The notes: a model not told the origin generated them from the sequence alone. A stretch of DNA of 8,783 bases from Lachnospiraceae bacterium (GCA_021202715.1 JAJQCL010000114.1:1-8783), one strand, 5' to 3'; numbered from the stretch's first letter, positions 1 to 6,118 are shown. Numbers and translations are program-made.

Positions 1-628
1 CCCGCAGCTGATCCATTCCGGCTTTCTTTTCCTGCCTGCGCCGTCCCAGCTCGTGCACTATGTCCTGATACATCCCCGTATTGAAAAGCTTGCGGAAAAT
101 CAGCTTCTTCTCGTCGGATTTCGCCCGCAGCAGCTCCATGAACTCCCCCTGGGCGATCATCGCCACCTGCATGAACTGGCCCTTTGTCAATCCGATAATC
201 TCTTCCAGCTTCGCATCGGTCTGTTTCTGATTCTGCGCGTATTCCGTCCCGTCCGGCAGGATCAGCGAGACGGTCTCCTTCTCCTCGCGCTGCCCGCGGC
301 CCCGGCGCAGCGGCCGGATATGGCGCGGCACACGCCGCACGGTATAGATGTCCGTTTCCCCGCCGCGCTGTTCTGTGAAACGAAGCTCCACATAAGGTTC
401 CACCGCCGTTCCTGCGAACTGGCTCTGCAGCTCGATTCCGTCCTTGCGGTTATTTCCGGAGCTGGCCTCCCCGTAGAGAGCAAAAACAATCGCATCAAAA
501 ATCGTCGTCTTCCCGGCTCCCGTATCTCCGGTGATCAGAAACAGGTTCTGACTCGTTCCGGTAAAATCAATCACGGTCCTCTTCCCATAGGAACCGAACG
601 CCTGCATGGTCAGCTGTAAAGGCCTCAT
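1..628 (-). CDS. sbcC: SbcC exonuclease subunit, N-terminal part (runs off left edge)
   Basis: ATPase subunit of the SbcCD (Rad50/Mre11-like) complex, which processes hairpins and blocked double-strand DNA ends. Only the first 209 residues are in the window. Seen in the sequence: a beta strand opening typical of SMC/Rad50 ATPases, Walker A GDTGAGKTT at residues 34-42 followed by IFDAIVFALYGE, and the Q-loop motif AQGEF at 159-163 followed by the family-like stretch ending LFNTGMY (about 181-187). A basic, glutamate-rich segment at about 190-209 is where the coiled coil should begin. Walker B and the second half are outside. The ATG lies one base after the sbcD stop, with AAGGAGG inside the end of sbcD, so the two genes are almost certainly co-transcribed and translationally coupled. 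Identification is firm; completeness of the gene cannot be judged here. Confidence 0.95.
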   Translation of the reverse strand, partial: MRPLQLTMQAFGSYGKRTVIDFTGTSQNLFLITGDTGAGKTTIFDAIVFALYGEASSGNNRKDGIELQSQFAGTAVEPYVELRFTEQRGGETDIYTVRRVPRHIRPLRRGRGQREEKETVSLILPDGTEYAQNQKQTDAKLEEIIGLTKGQFMQVAMIAQGEFMELLRAKSDEKKLIFRKLFNTGMYQDIVHELGRRRQEKKAGMDQLR

Positions 629-629
629 C

Positions 630-1778
630 TCACCGCGCCTCCTTCACCGTGTTGATCACGTCCCGCAGAACCGCCTGCTCCGCGTTATCGAGTTCCCCCA
701 GGAAATCCGTACAGAGTTCATAGATATCCTTTTCCTGCTCCGGTGCATATTCCTTCCCGTATTCGACACCACGCACCCCCTCGCGGCGCACCTCGAGCAG
801 GTTCGGGAAAGCCGCACGCAAGCGATCCAGCACATCGAGGATTTCCAGATCTGTCGTATCCGTCAGGATCACCGTCACATAGTCCTCACAGGTACAGGGC
901 AGAAGTTCCTCAGCGGTTCCCCGCAGCACACGCACCTGCCGCAGCGGCACAAGGGGAAGCACCTTTGTCCGCACGTCCCCCTTCCTGCCCATTTCCACCA
1001 GGACGATTCCCTTCTCCTGACCGGCCTCACTGACCGAGCAGGCCAGCGGCGTCCCGCAATAGCGGTGCGCATCGTCGCCCACCCGCATGGGCCGGTGAAT
1101 ATGCCCCAGCGCCGCATAATCAAAGCGCTCCAGGATATCCGCGTGCACCTCATCAATATCTCCCACCGTGCGGATCTCCGAATCCGCCCGCTCCACCGCC
1201 GACGCATCCGCGCCGACCGGCAGATAGAACTGGTGACTCACCAGGACATTGCGGGCATTTTCATCAATCTCTTCCCGCTCGATCAACCGGTGTACCGCCT
1301 CGTCGTAGCTGAGGCTGTTCCCCCGCGCGTCCGTCCCCACGATTTCCCGCACCATGGACGGCCGCACAAAGGGGAGCAGGTAAAAATGTACGTCACCATA
1401 TTCATCTCGGAGCGTCACCCGCTCGATGTGCTCCTCCGGCCTGCGCGGCGGCAAACCGATCATATGGATCTTCTGGCGCTGCAGCACGCTCCGGTACAGA
1501 TTCATCCGAGCCGCGCTGTCATGATTTCCGCTGATCACCAGAATCTCGCACTCCGGCAGCGCCTCCGCCAGCCTGGAAATGAATCCGTCAAAGATCTCCA
1601 CCGCCTCCGCCGACGGTACGGCCTTATCATACACGTCGCCCGCGATCACCACCGCATCCGGCCGCTCCGCCTCCGCCAGATCCACGATCTGCTGCAGAAT
1701 GAAGCGCTGATCCTCTCCCAGTTCCCGGTTTATCAATTTCAGCCCGATGTGTAAGTCGGACAAATGGAAAAACTTCAT
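630..1778 (-). CDS. sbcD: SbcD nuclease subunit (Mre11-like metallophosphoesterase)
   Basis: Nuclease subunit of SbcCD, a manganese-dependent enzyme that cuts DNA hairpins and protein-blocked ends together with SbcC. The 382-residue protein has all the expected calcineurin-like phosphoesterase motifs in order: DLH at residues 8-10, GDVYD at 47-51, GNHD at 84-87, SHQ with His182, and GHIH at 225-228. These supply the two-metal site. The C-terminal third (about 270-382) matches the expected capping and SbcC-contact region in position and length, and full length is normal for the family. The ATG is preceded by AGGAGGAGG at good spacing. It sits 128 bases after the germination gene, with only a weak promoter candidate between, and is followed after one base by sbcC. 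No active-site residue is missing. Expression may be from its own promoter or by read-through; the sequence does not decide this. Confidence 0.97.
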   Translation of the reverse strand: MKFFHLSDLHIGLKLINRELGEDQRFILQQIVDLAEAERPDAVVIAGDVYDKAVPSAEAVEIFDGFISRLAEALPECEILVISGNHDSAARMNLYRSVLQRQKIHMIGLPPRRPEEHIERVTLRDEYGDVHFYLLPFVRPSMVREIVGTDARGNSLSYDEAVHRLIEREEIDENARNVLVSHQFYLPVGADASAVERADSEIRTVGDIDEVHADILERFDYAALGHIHRPMRVGDDAHRYCGTPLACSVSEAGQEKGIVLVEMGRKGDVRTKVLPLVPLRQVRVLRGTAEELLPCTCEDYVTVILTDTTDLEILDVLDRLRAAFPNLLEVRREGVRGVEYGKEYAPEQEKDIYELCTDFLGELDNAEQAVLRDVINTVKEAR

Positions 1779-1838
1779 GACGCCCTCCTCCTGACAGGTG
1801 AAGTTGAACGAAACCTTACGTTCTCTATCTACTCTGCC

Positions 1839-1867
1839 AGTCTACCATACGTCAGGGCAGATTTCCA
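1839..1867 (-). promoter_or_regulatory. weak candidate sigma-A promoter for sbcDC
   Basis: Reading the minus strand, TGGAAA (1862-1867), 17 bases, then TAGACT (1839-1844) gives four of six matches in each box. It is the best-placed candidate in the 128-base gap between the germination gene and sbcD, and would give a leader of about 54 bases. The match is poor, and such a site arises by chance fairly often. I see no convincing intrinsic terminator in this gap, so read-through from upstream is also possible. Confidence 0.25.
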
Positions 1868-1906
1868 GCATAACCCATTGCAAGCCGGGTGGGGGGATGC
1901 CATGAT

Positions 1907-3328
1907 TCAGGAATTGCCGCCGTAGCTGTGAGGCAGGCGTTTACGAATCAGACGTTCTTTGATCTTGCTCCAGCGAAACGGAATCAGCGGGTAGAGATAG
2001 CTGGTTCCCGCGATCGTCTTATTGCGAACAACCAGAACCAGGATCACAACTGTCGCCAGGATGAATCCACAGAGTCCGAAGGCCGAGGTCATGATCAGCA
2101 GCAGAATCCGCATGAATTTGATCGCGTATCCCAGTTCAAAGCTGCTGTGGCTGTAGTTTGCTACCGTCACCACAGCCATATACAGCATCACATCGGTGTT
2201 GAACCAGCCAGACTTCACGGAAAAATCGCCCAGAACGATCCCGGCAATGATACTTAAGGGTGTGGACAGCATGCTCGGCGTATTCACGGAGGCCAGCCGC
2301 AGACCGTCAATGCTGAGCTCCAGAATCAGCAGCTGCAGCAGAATCGGCACATTCACAGTCTCCGCCGGGAGGAGGAATTCCAGAGCCGGAGGCAGGCGGT
2401 CGGCATAGCTCATCACCAGCACATACAGCGGCGTCAGATACAGGGAGACCAGTGCGACCAGCGCCCGGGAAAGCCGGATATAGGTGCCCGTCAGCGGCGG
2501 AAAATAATAATCATCGATCTCCTCCACGATGTCGAAGACCGAAGAGGGCAGAATCATCGCCGCCGGTGAGTTATCCACCAGCACCACCACGTTGTTCTCC
2601 AGCAGACAGGCCGCCGTCGTATCCGGGCGCTCCGAATAGCGGAATTTCGGCAGCGGATTGTACCAGGGCGCCCGGTAAATGCACTCCGCCAAACTCTCCT
2701 GATTCATGGTCAGCGCATCCACATGGACCGTCTGGATCCGGTCGCGGATCTTCTTAAGAAAGCCTTCCTCGGGGCCACCCTCCATGTATAGGATCGCCAC
2801 ATCCGTCCGGGAACGGACTCCCACCTGATAAATCTCCGTGCGCAGCCGGGGATCGCGGATGCGGCGGCGGATCAGCGCCGTGTTAACCACGAGATTCTCG
2901 GCAAAACCATCCCGGGAACCGCGGAGTACCTTATCCTTCTCCGGCTCCTGCACGCCCCGCGAGGGATACTCGCGGCAGTCGAAGATCAGCCCCTCCCAAT
3001 AGCCGTCGATCAGAAGAATCGTCAGTCCCGACAGCAGAGCTGTCAGCAGCTTCTCCGTCTCTGCCGCCGTCTGCACATCCCCATAGGGCGTGAAGCCTTC
3101 GAGGAACTCCCCCGGCGTCGCAGGCATGTCCTTCTCCGCGACTCCACAGAAAAACTGCACGATCCGCTGCACGCTGCCCTCATCCGTAAATCCATTGATC
3201 GAGTACAGAACGGCTTTCTTCCCGCCGATGATCAGAGGCCGTTCCACAACATCAAATGTCTTCTCCGGGCAGAGGACGCCATGAAAATACCCCTGATCCG
3301 TCTGAATGGTTCCTGTGATCTGCTCCAT
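1907..3328 (-). CDS. GerA-family spore germination protein, SpoVAF-like
   Basis: Integral membrane protein of the GerA (A-subunit) family found in the inner membrane of bacterial spores, where family members sense germinants or, for SpoVAF, help amplify ion release. The protein is 473 residues from the chosen start. The soluble N-terminal half (about 1-280) includes KKAVLYSINGF at 37-47, a segment I associate with SpoVAF-like members, plus the GerA-typical LIDGY at 106-110, PWYNPLPKFRYSERPD at 221-236, VDNSP at 251-255 and DDYYFPPLTGTY at 272-283. The C-terminal half holds about five hydrophobic segments (near 288-307, 327-345, 356-368, 380-392, 405-434) and a basic tail. I start at 3328 because AGGGAGGGG lies just upstream; the in-frame ATG at 3367 adds 13 residues but has no good ribosome site. 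No B or C receptor subunit genes adjoin it. Sigma-G-like control is suggested by the upstream site. Assignment to GerA is firm; the SpoVAF subtype is inferred. Confidence 0.9.
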   Translation of the reverse strand: MEQITGTIQTDQGYFHGVLCPEKTFDVVERPLIIGGKKAVLYSINGFTDEGSVQRIVQFFCGVAEKDMPATPGEFLEGFTPYGDVQTAAETEKLLTALLSGLTILLIDGYWEGLIFDCREYPSRGVQEPEKDKVLRGSRDGFAENLVVNTALIRRRIRDPRLRTEIYQVGVRSRTDVAILYMEGGPEEGFLKKIRDRIQTVHVDALTMNQESLAECIYRAPWYNPLPKFRYSERPDTTAACLLENNVVVLVDNSPAAMILPSSVFDIVEEIDDYYFPPLTGTYIRLSRALVALVSLYLTPLYVLVMSYADRLPPALEFLLPAETVNVPILLQLLILELSIDGLRLASVNTPSMLSTPLSIIAGIVLGDFSVKSGWFNTDVMLYMAVVTVANYSHSSFELGYAIKFMRILLLIMTSAFGLCGFILATVVILVLVVRNKTIAGTSYLYPLIPFRWSKIKERLIRKRLPHSYGGNS

Positions 3329-3388
3329 CGCTCCCCTCCCTGCGGCCATCGGGTGCCGCCCATTCATCTGTTTCCAAGCCTCATCTTC

Positions 3389-3432
3389 CTTTCAGCGCCG
3401 GGGAAGCCTGCGCCCGCTTCCCCGACTGAAAG
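3389..3432 (-). promoter_or_regulatory. strong hairpin in the leader of the germination gene
   Basis: Two arms pair perfectly: CTTTCAG (3426-3432 on the minus strand) with CTGAAAG (3389-3395), and CGGGGAAGC (3416-3424) with GCTTCCCCG (3399-3407). They are separated by a 1-by-3 internal loop and capped by an 8-base loop. The stem totals 16 base pairs. No U-run follows, so it does not look like an intrinsic terminator. It starts only four bases after the smpB terminator stem and would lie entirely inside a transcript starting at the sigma-G-like promoter. Role unknown: RNA stability, attenuation or translation control are all possible. Confidence 0.55.
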
Positions 3433-3435
3433 CGG

Positions 3436-3479
3436 AAAAGGCGCATGCACCTTCCGCGTGGAATTAGCATACGCCTTTT
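3436..3479 (-). terminator. intrinsic terminator downstream of smpB
   Basis: A 13-base-pair stem with one G-U pair joins 3467-3479 and 3436-3448 (minus-strand RNA AAAAGGCGUAUGC with GCAUGCGCCUUUU). A short inner TTCC/GGAA stem sits in the 18-base loop. The downstream U-run on the minus strand is only four bases and lies within the stem. On the plus strand the stem is followed by six Ts, so it could work in both directions, although no plus-strand gene needs it. It begins about 90 bases after the smpB stop. Confidence 0.65.
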
Positions 3480-3494
3480 TTGATGAAATATTCA
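3465..3494 (-). promoter_or_regulatory. putative sigma-G (forespore) promoter for the germination gene
   Basis: On the minus strand, TGAATA (3489-3494) is followed by a 17-base spacer and TATGCTA (3465-3471). The sigma-G pattern known from Bacillus is about TGAATA, 17-18 bases, CATACTA, so the -35 box is a full match and the -10 box matches at five of seven positions. Predicted start is near 3458, about 130 bases before the chosen ATG at 3328. A sporulation promoter fits the GerA-family product. The -10 box overlaps the 5' arm of the smpB terminator. Confidence 0.55.
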
Positions 3495-3567
3495 TGACCG
3501 ATGGACAGAAGATCACGCTCCGGAATACGGGGGAGCCTGCCCTCGAAGCAAGCTGTCCGACACGTCC

Positions 3568-4035
3568 TCATCCGGAGACCTTCACCTTGAAATCCCGCTC
3601 GGCTTCCCGCTTCATATCACGTTTTGCCATATCTGCCCGTTTATCGTAGAGCTTCTTGCCCTTCGCCAGACCGATCTCCACCTTCACCAGGCTTCCCTTG
3701 AAATACACCCGCAGCGGGACGATGGTATACCCCTTGGCGGACACGCCCCCGGCGATCTTATTGATCTCGTAGCGGTGCAGCAGTAGCTTGCGCGGCCGCA
3801 GGGGATCCTTATTGAAAATATTTCCCTTCTCATACGGACTGATATTCATCCCGTAAATGATCAGCTCTCCATGATCCTCACGGATGAAGGACTCTTTCAG
3901 GCTGCATTTTCCCATGCGCAGGGACTTGACTTCCGTCCCCACCAGAGAGATGCCGGCCTCATAGGTCTGCTCGATAAAATAATCATGTCTCGCCTTCTTA
4001 TTGCTGGCGATCAGTTTAATACTGTCCTTACCCAT
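3568..4035 (-). CDS. smpB: SmpB, tmRNA-binding protein
   Basis: SmpB binds the tRNA-like domain of tmRNA and carries it to stalled ribosomes for trans-translation. The product is 155 residues, a normal length. Seen in the sequence: N-terminal SNKKARHDYFIEQTYEAGI (about 11-29), GTEVKSLR at 33-40, a conserved mid-region with ISPYEKGN at 65-72 and DPLRPRKLLLHRYEI at 77-91, and the LAKGKKLYDKR segment at 123-133. A basic C-terminal tail follows, which enters the decoding site in the family. I chose the ATG at 4035 because GGAGG precedes it and the protein then begins as expected; the upstream in-frame ATG at 4047 lacks a ribosome site. It has its own strong promoter and a terminator after it. The tmRNA gene ssrA is not adjacent, nor is rnr. 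Confidence 0.96.
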   Translation of the reverse strand: MGKDSIKLIASNKKARHDYFIEQTYEAGISLVGTEVKSLRMGKCSLKESFIREDHGELIIYGMNISPYEKGNIFNKDPLRPRKLLLHRYEINKIAGGVSAKGYTIVPLRVYFKGSLVKVEIGLAKGKKLYDKRADMAKRDMKREAERDFKVKVSG

Positions 4036-4071
4036 GGCTCCTCCCATACATTCTGTTCACAGCACACGCTC

Positions 4072-4100
4072 AGTGTAAAGTGCCGGCAGCCCTCTGTCAA
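4072..4100 (-). promoter_or_regulatory. sigma-A promoter for smpB
   Basis: On the minus strand, TTGACA (4095-4100) is a perfect -35 box, followed by a 17-base spacer and TACACT (4072-4077), four of six for the -10 box. The predicted start near 4065 gives a leader of about 30 bases before the smpB ATG at 4035. The site lies between the secG terminator and smpB, so smpB is expected to be an independent housekeeping transcription unit. Confidence 0.8.
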
Positions 4101-4125
4101 GGTCTCCGCACAAACTCTCTGACAA

Positions 4126-4166
4126 CGAAAAAGACTCACAGTCTTCCGTACAAAACCATGAGTCTT
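4126..4166 (-). terminator. intrinsic terminator of secG
   Basis: Minus-strand RNA pairs AAGACUCA (4159-4166) with UGAGUCUU (4131-4138), eight perfect base pairs. The run of Us at the end of the stem continues to 4128. The loop is 20 bases, longer than ideal. It starts about ten bases after the secG stop codon, the usual place for a terminator. Confidence 0.7.
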
Positions 4167-4175
4167 CGGTCTTTC

Positions 4176-4421
4176 TCAGTTCGCCAGCACATTTAAAACC
4201 AGAGCAACGATGAAAAATGCAGCAACCAGAATGCCGGTGTATCTCTCCATCTTCCCCTCCGGGGTATCCTTTCTGTGCTTCCCAACATAGGTATCCGCGT
4301 AGCCGCCTGCGACGCCGCTTCCCAGACCGGCATTCTTGCCCTCCTGCATCAGAATCAATACCATCAGTGCCAGGCATACCAGAATCAAGACTACTTTCAA
4401 AATTCTAAGAACCCAAACCAT
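4176..4421 (-). CDS. secG: SecG, preprotein translocase subunit
   Basis: Small subunit of the SecYEG protein-export channel in the cytoplasmic membrane; it assists SecA-driven translocation. The 81-residue protein has the typical hairpin layout: a first membrane helix at about 4-25, the cytoplasmic loop with QEGKNAGLGSGVAGG (26-40), a polar stretch with GKHRKDTPEGKMERYT, and a second membrane helix at about 62-79. Length and loop motif are normal for Firmicutes. The ATG has AGGAGGA nine bases upstream. The gene has its own putative promoter and terminator, so it seems to be transcribed alone, between trmD and smpB. In many Firmicutes secG is followed by rnr and smpB; here no rnr lies between. 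Confidence 0.94.
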   Translation of the reverse strand: MVWVLRILKVVLILVCLALMVLILMQEGKNAGLGSGVAGGYADTYVGKHRKDTPEGKMERYTGILVAAFFIVALVLNVLAN

Positions 4422-4453
4422 GTTTTGTCATCCTCCTGATAGTCGTACATCTC

Positions 4454-4482
4454 AATTTAACATAGATCAAAAGAAAATACAA
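4454..4482 (-). promoter_or_regulatory. putative sigma-A promoter for secG
   Basis: On the minus strand, TTGTAT (4477-4482), a 17-base AT-rich spacer, then TAAATT (4454-4459). The boxes match three and four of six consensus positions. Placement is good: the start would fall near 4447, just ahead of AGGAGGA at 4431-4437, and an upstream trmD terminator would leave secG needing its own promoter. Confidence 0.5.
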
Positions 4483-4502
4483 GCCCTCCGGCGGAATTTC
4501 AC

Positions 4503-4536
4503 AAAAAAAGTCCCACAGATTTACATATCCCGTGAC
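4503..4536 (-). terminator. possible intrinsic terminator at the end of trmD
   Basis: Minus-strand RNA can pair GUCACGGG (4529-4536) with the stretch ending UGUGGGAC (4510-4519), giving about eight pairs including two G-U pairs and a two-base bulge. Seven Us follow directly (4503-4509). The stem includes the trmD stop codon. The stem is weak, but the U-run placed exactly after it is suggestive. Confidence 0.4.
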
Positions 4537-5315
4537 GAATCTTCCTGAGAATCATCCAAAAGGACATTCTTTTCATCCTCCGCCTCCTGCTCCTCCAGCG
4601 CCGCCAGATACCGTCGGTCCTCCTTCGTCAACGTCGCATTCTCCAGCAGATCGGGCCGCCGCTGCCAGGTCCGCAGCAGAGACTGCTCCCGCCGCCAGCG
4701 CTCGATGTTGGCGTGGTGTCCCGACAGGAGAACCTCCGGCACCCGCATGTCCTCATAGATCTCGGGACGGGTGTACTGCGGATACTCCAGCAGATTATCG
4801 TGGAAAGACTCGAAGGTAGCCGACTCCTGATTATTCAGGACGCCGGGAACCAGGCGCGAAATGGCATCGATCATCACCATCGCCGGCAGCTCGCCGCCGG
4901 TCAGCACATAGTCGCCGATGGAGACGTAGTCCGTCACCACCCGCTCCAGAGCCCGCTCATCCACGCCCTCATAATGGCCGCAGAGAAAGACCAGATTTTC
5001 ACACCGGGCGAATTCCTCCGCCATCGTCTGGTCGAAGACCCGCCCCTGGGGCGTCACATAGATGACACGCGGCGGCTCCTCATATTCTTTGCAGATATCC
5101 TCGTAGGCCCGGCAGACCGGTCCAGCCTGAATCACGAGTCCCGCACCGCCGCCGTATGGATAATCGTCGATGCGGCCCCATTTCCGGTCCGCATAATCAC
5201 GGATGTCCGTCACGCGGATCTGAATATATCCCTTCTCCTGCGCTCTTCCGAGGATACTGACCCCGCAGCCCTGGCGGATCATGTCCGGAAAGAGCGTCAA
5301 TACATGAAAGTTCAT
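4521..5315 (-). CDS. trmD: TrmD, tRNA (guanine-N1)-methyltransferase
   Basis: Methylates guanine 37, next to the anticodon, in a subset of tRNAs using S-adenosylmethionine, which prevents +1 frameshifting. The protein is 264 residues. Motifs seen: NFHVLTLFPDM at the start, DYPYGGGAGLV at 51-61, YVTPQGRVFDQ at 86-96, FLCGHYEGVDER at 110-121, and the SAM-binding trefoil-knot stretch SIGDYVLTGGELPAM at 132-146. After it come SRLVPGVL (153-160) and QYTRPE (180-185). Two points stand out. The position that is the catalytic Asp169 in E. coli is Glu169 here. The protein also ends in an acidic tail of about 25 residues after 240, beyond the usual core. Its ATG overlaps the rimM stop by four bases (ATGA), indicating translational coupling. 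rplS, the usual next gene, is absent. Confidence 0.97.
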   Translation of the reverse strand: MNFHVLTLFPDMIRQGCGVSILGRAQEKGYIQIRVTDIRDYADRKWGRIDDYPYGGGAGLVIQAGPVCRAYEDICKEYEEPPRVIYVTPQGRVFDQTMAEEFARCENLVFLCGHYEGVDERALERVVTDYVSIGDYVLTGGELPAMVMIDAISRLVPGVLNNQESATFESFHDNLLEYPQYTRPEIYEDMRVPEVLLSGHHANIERWRREQSLLRTWQRRPDLLENATLTKEDRRYLAALEEQEAEDEKNVLLDDSQEDSSRDM

Positions 5316-5821
5316 AGATCCAGCAGTCCTTCCATCAAATGTACGACCATACGGCCCGCCTCCACATCCACGCTCTGCACGCAGTCCGCGATCGCAGGAA
5401 GCAGCAGCTCCCGCTCCCCGGTCTGTACCACATAGACGTCGTTGGCTCCGGTCTGCAGTACTTCTGAAAGCCTGCCTAGCTCCGCTCCGTCTTCAGTAAA
5501 GACCGTGATACCGATCAGATCAGCGATGAAATACTCATCCTTCTTCAGCGGAACCGCCTGCTCCCGCGGCACGAAAAGACCGCTGCCCTTGTAGCGCTCA
5601 ATGTCATTGATGTTATCGATTCCTTTGAACTTCAGAAGAACCATCTGCTTGGAGAAACGAACGCTCTCGATCTCAAGCATCATTTCCTGTTTCGGCGTCC
5701 GCAGGATTACCTGCTTTAACTTACGAAAACGTTTCGGGTCATCGGTCGTGGGATAGACCTTGATCTCCCCCCGCACTCCGTGGGTATTTGTGTAAACTCC
5801 CACCTGAAAAAACTGTTCCAT
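5312..5821 (-). CDS. rimM: RimM, 16S rRNA processing and 30S maturation factor
   Basis: Assembly factor that binds the 30S head, contacts S19 and helps late maturation of 16S rRNA. The 169-residue protein has the two expected parts: the N-terminal RimM domain with VGVYTNTHGVRGEIKVYP (about 7-24) and the C-terminal PRC-barrel with EYFIADLIG (about 95-103) and GANDVYVV (about 124-131). I chose the ATG at 5821 because AGGAG stands seven bases upstream and the product then begins MEQFFQVG as usual. The open frame extends 20 codons further, but that extension covers a hairpin and lacks family similarity. It is separated from khpA by 69 bases that hold the hairpin, and overlaps trmD by four bases. 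Confidence 0.96.
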   Translation of the reverse strand: MEQFFQVGVYTNTHGVRGEIKVYPTTDDPKRFRKLKQVILRTPKQEMMLEIESVRFSKQMVLLKFKGIDNINDIERYKGSGLFVPREQAVPLKKDEYFIADLIGITVFTEDGAELGRLSEVLQTGANDVYVVQTGERELLLPAIADCVQSVDVEAGRMVVHLMEGLLDL

Positions 5822-5841
5822 ATTCCGTCTCCTGTACAAAG

Positions 5842-5876
5842 AGGAAGGGCAGCCCACGTTCGGCCGCCCTCTTCCT
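5842..5876 (-). promoter_or_regulatory. hairpin in the khpA-rimM gap
   Basis: Minus-strand RNA pairs AGGAA with UUCCU, GGGC with GCCC, then G-U and GCC with GGC: about 13 pairs with a two-base bulge and a seven-base loop. It is followed by CTCTTTGTAC rather than a clean U-run, so a terminator is unlikely, and the operon continues into rimM. It ends about ten bases before the rimM ribosome binding site, so effects on rimM translation or mRNA processing are possible. Confidence 0.45.
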
Positions 5877-5890
5877 GACACTGAAAAACT

Positions 5891-6118
5891 TTACTGAATA
5901 TCCAGTGTCACTTTTTTCTCTTCTCTGGAAGCGGCTGCTTTCACTACGGAGCGGATTGCCTTGGCGATGCGTCCCTGTTTGCCGATGACCTTGCCCATGT
6001 CATCGGGAGCCACCTTCAGCTCCAAAACCGTCTCTTCCTCTCCGACTGTCTCGGTCACCACGACCTCATCGGGATTGGAAACCAGCGATTTGGCGATATA
6101 TTCCACTAATTCTTTCAC
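5891..6118 (-). CDS. khpA: KhpA, KH-domain RNA-binding protein (YlqC family)
   Basis: Small RNA-binding protein; in Firmicutes it pairs with KhpB (Jag/EloR) and has been linked to RNA metabolism and cell division. The 75-residue protein is essentially one KH domain with the GKVIGKQGR signature at 42-50 (GxxG loop at 46-49), flanked by the expected beta strands (about 29-36 and 68-74). The start codon is GTG at 6116-6118, supported by GAGGTGA seven bases upstream and by the typical N-terminus KELVEYIAKSLV. It sits 19 bases after rpsP in the widely conserved rpsP-khpA-rimM-trmD order, so co-transcription with ribosomal protein S16 is expected. Confidence 0.95.
   Translation of the reverse strand: MKELVEYIAKSLVSNPDEVVVTETVGEEETVLELKVAPDDMGKVIGKQGRIAKAIRSVVKAAASREEKKVTLDIQ

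Noticed and set aside
606..1754. Long plus-strand open frame (382 codons) opposite sbcD
   Set aside because: It mirrors the codon pattern of sbcD on the other strand, has no recognisable domain and no ribosome site. It is an antisense shadow of a GC-rich gene.
1812..1835. Inverted repeat GAACG-8-CGTTC ahead of sbcD, considered as a LexA-type damage operator
   Set aside because: The Firmicutes LexA box needs GAAC and GTTC four bases apart. Here the spacing and half-sites do not fit, and a five-base inverted repeat is common by chance.
3364..3384. Six-codon upstream open frame (MRLGNR) with AAAGGAAG before it and its stop overlapping the 3367 ATG
   Set aside because: Too short to distinguish from chance, and the start it would couple to (3367) is not the one with the best ribosome site. 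Kept only as a note on the leader.
3368..3567. Possible tmRNA (ssrA) in the gap after smpB
   Set aside because: The gap is too short for a roughly 350-base tmRNA, and I see no tRNA-like ends or tag-encoding frame. The structure present is explained by two hairpins.
4057..4377. Minus-strand 106-codon frame overlapping secG in another frame
   Set aside because: It overlaps secG, spans the secG terminator and smpB promoter, and resembles no protein family.
4713..5435. Plus-strand open frame of 240 codons opposite trmD and rimM
   Set aside because: It lies entirely antisense to two well-identified genes, and its His- and Arg-rich composition is typical of shadow frames.
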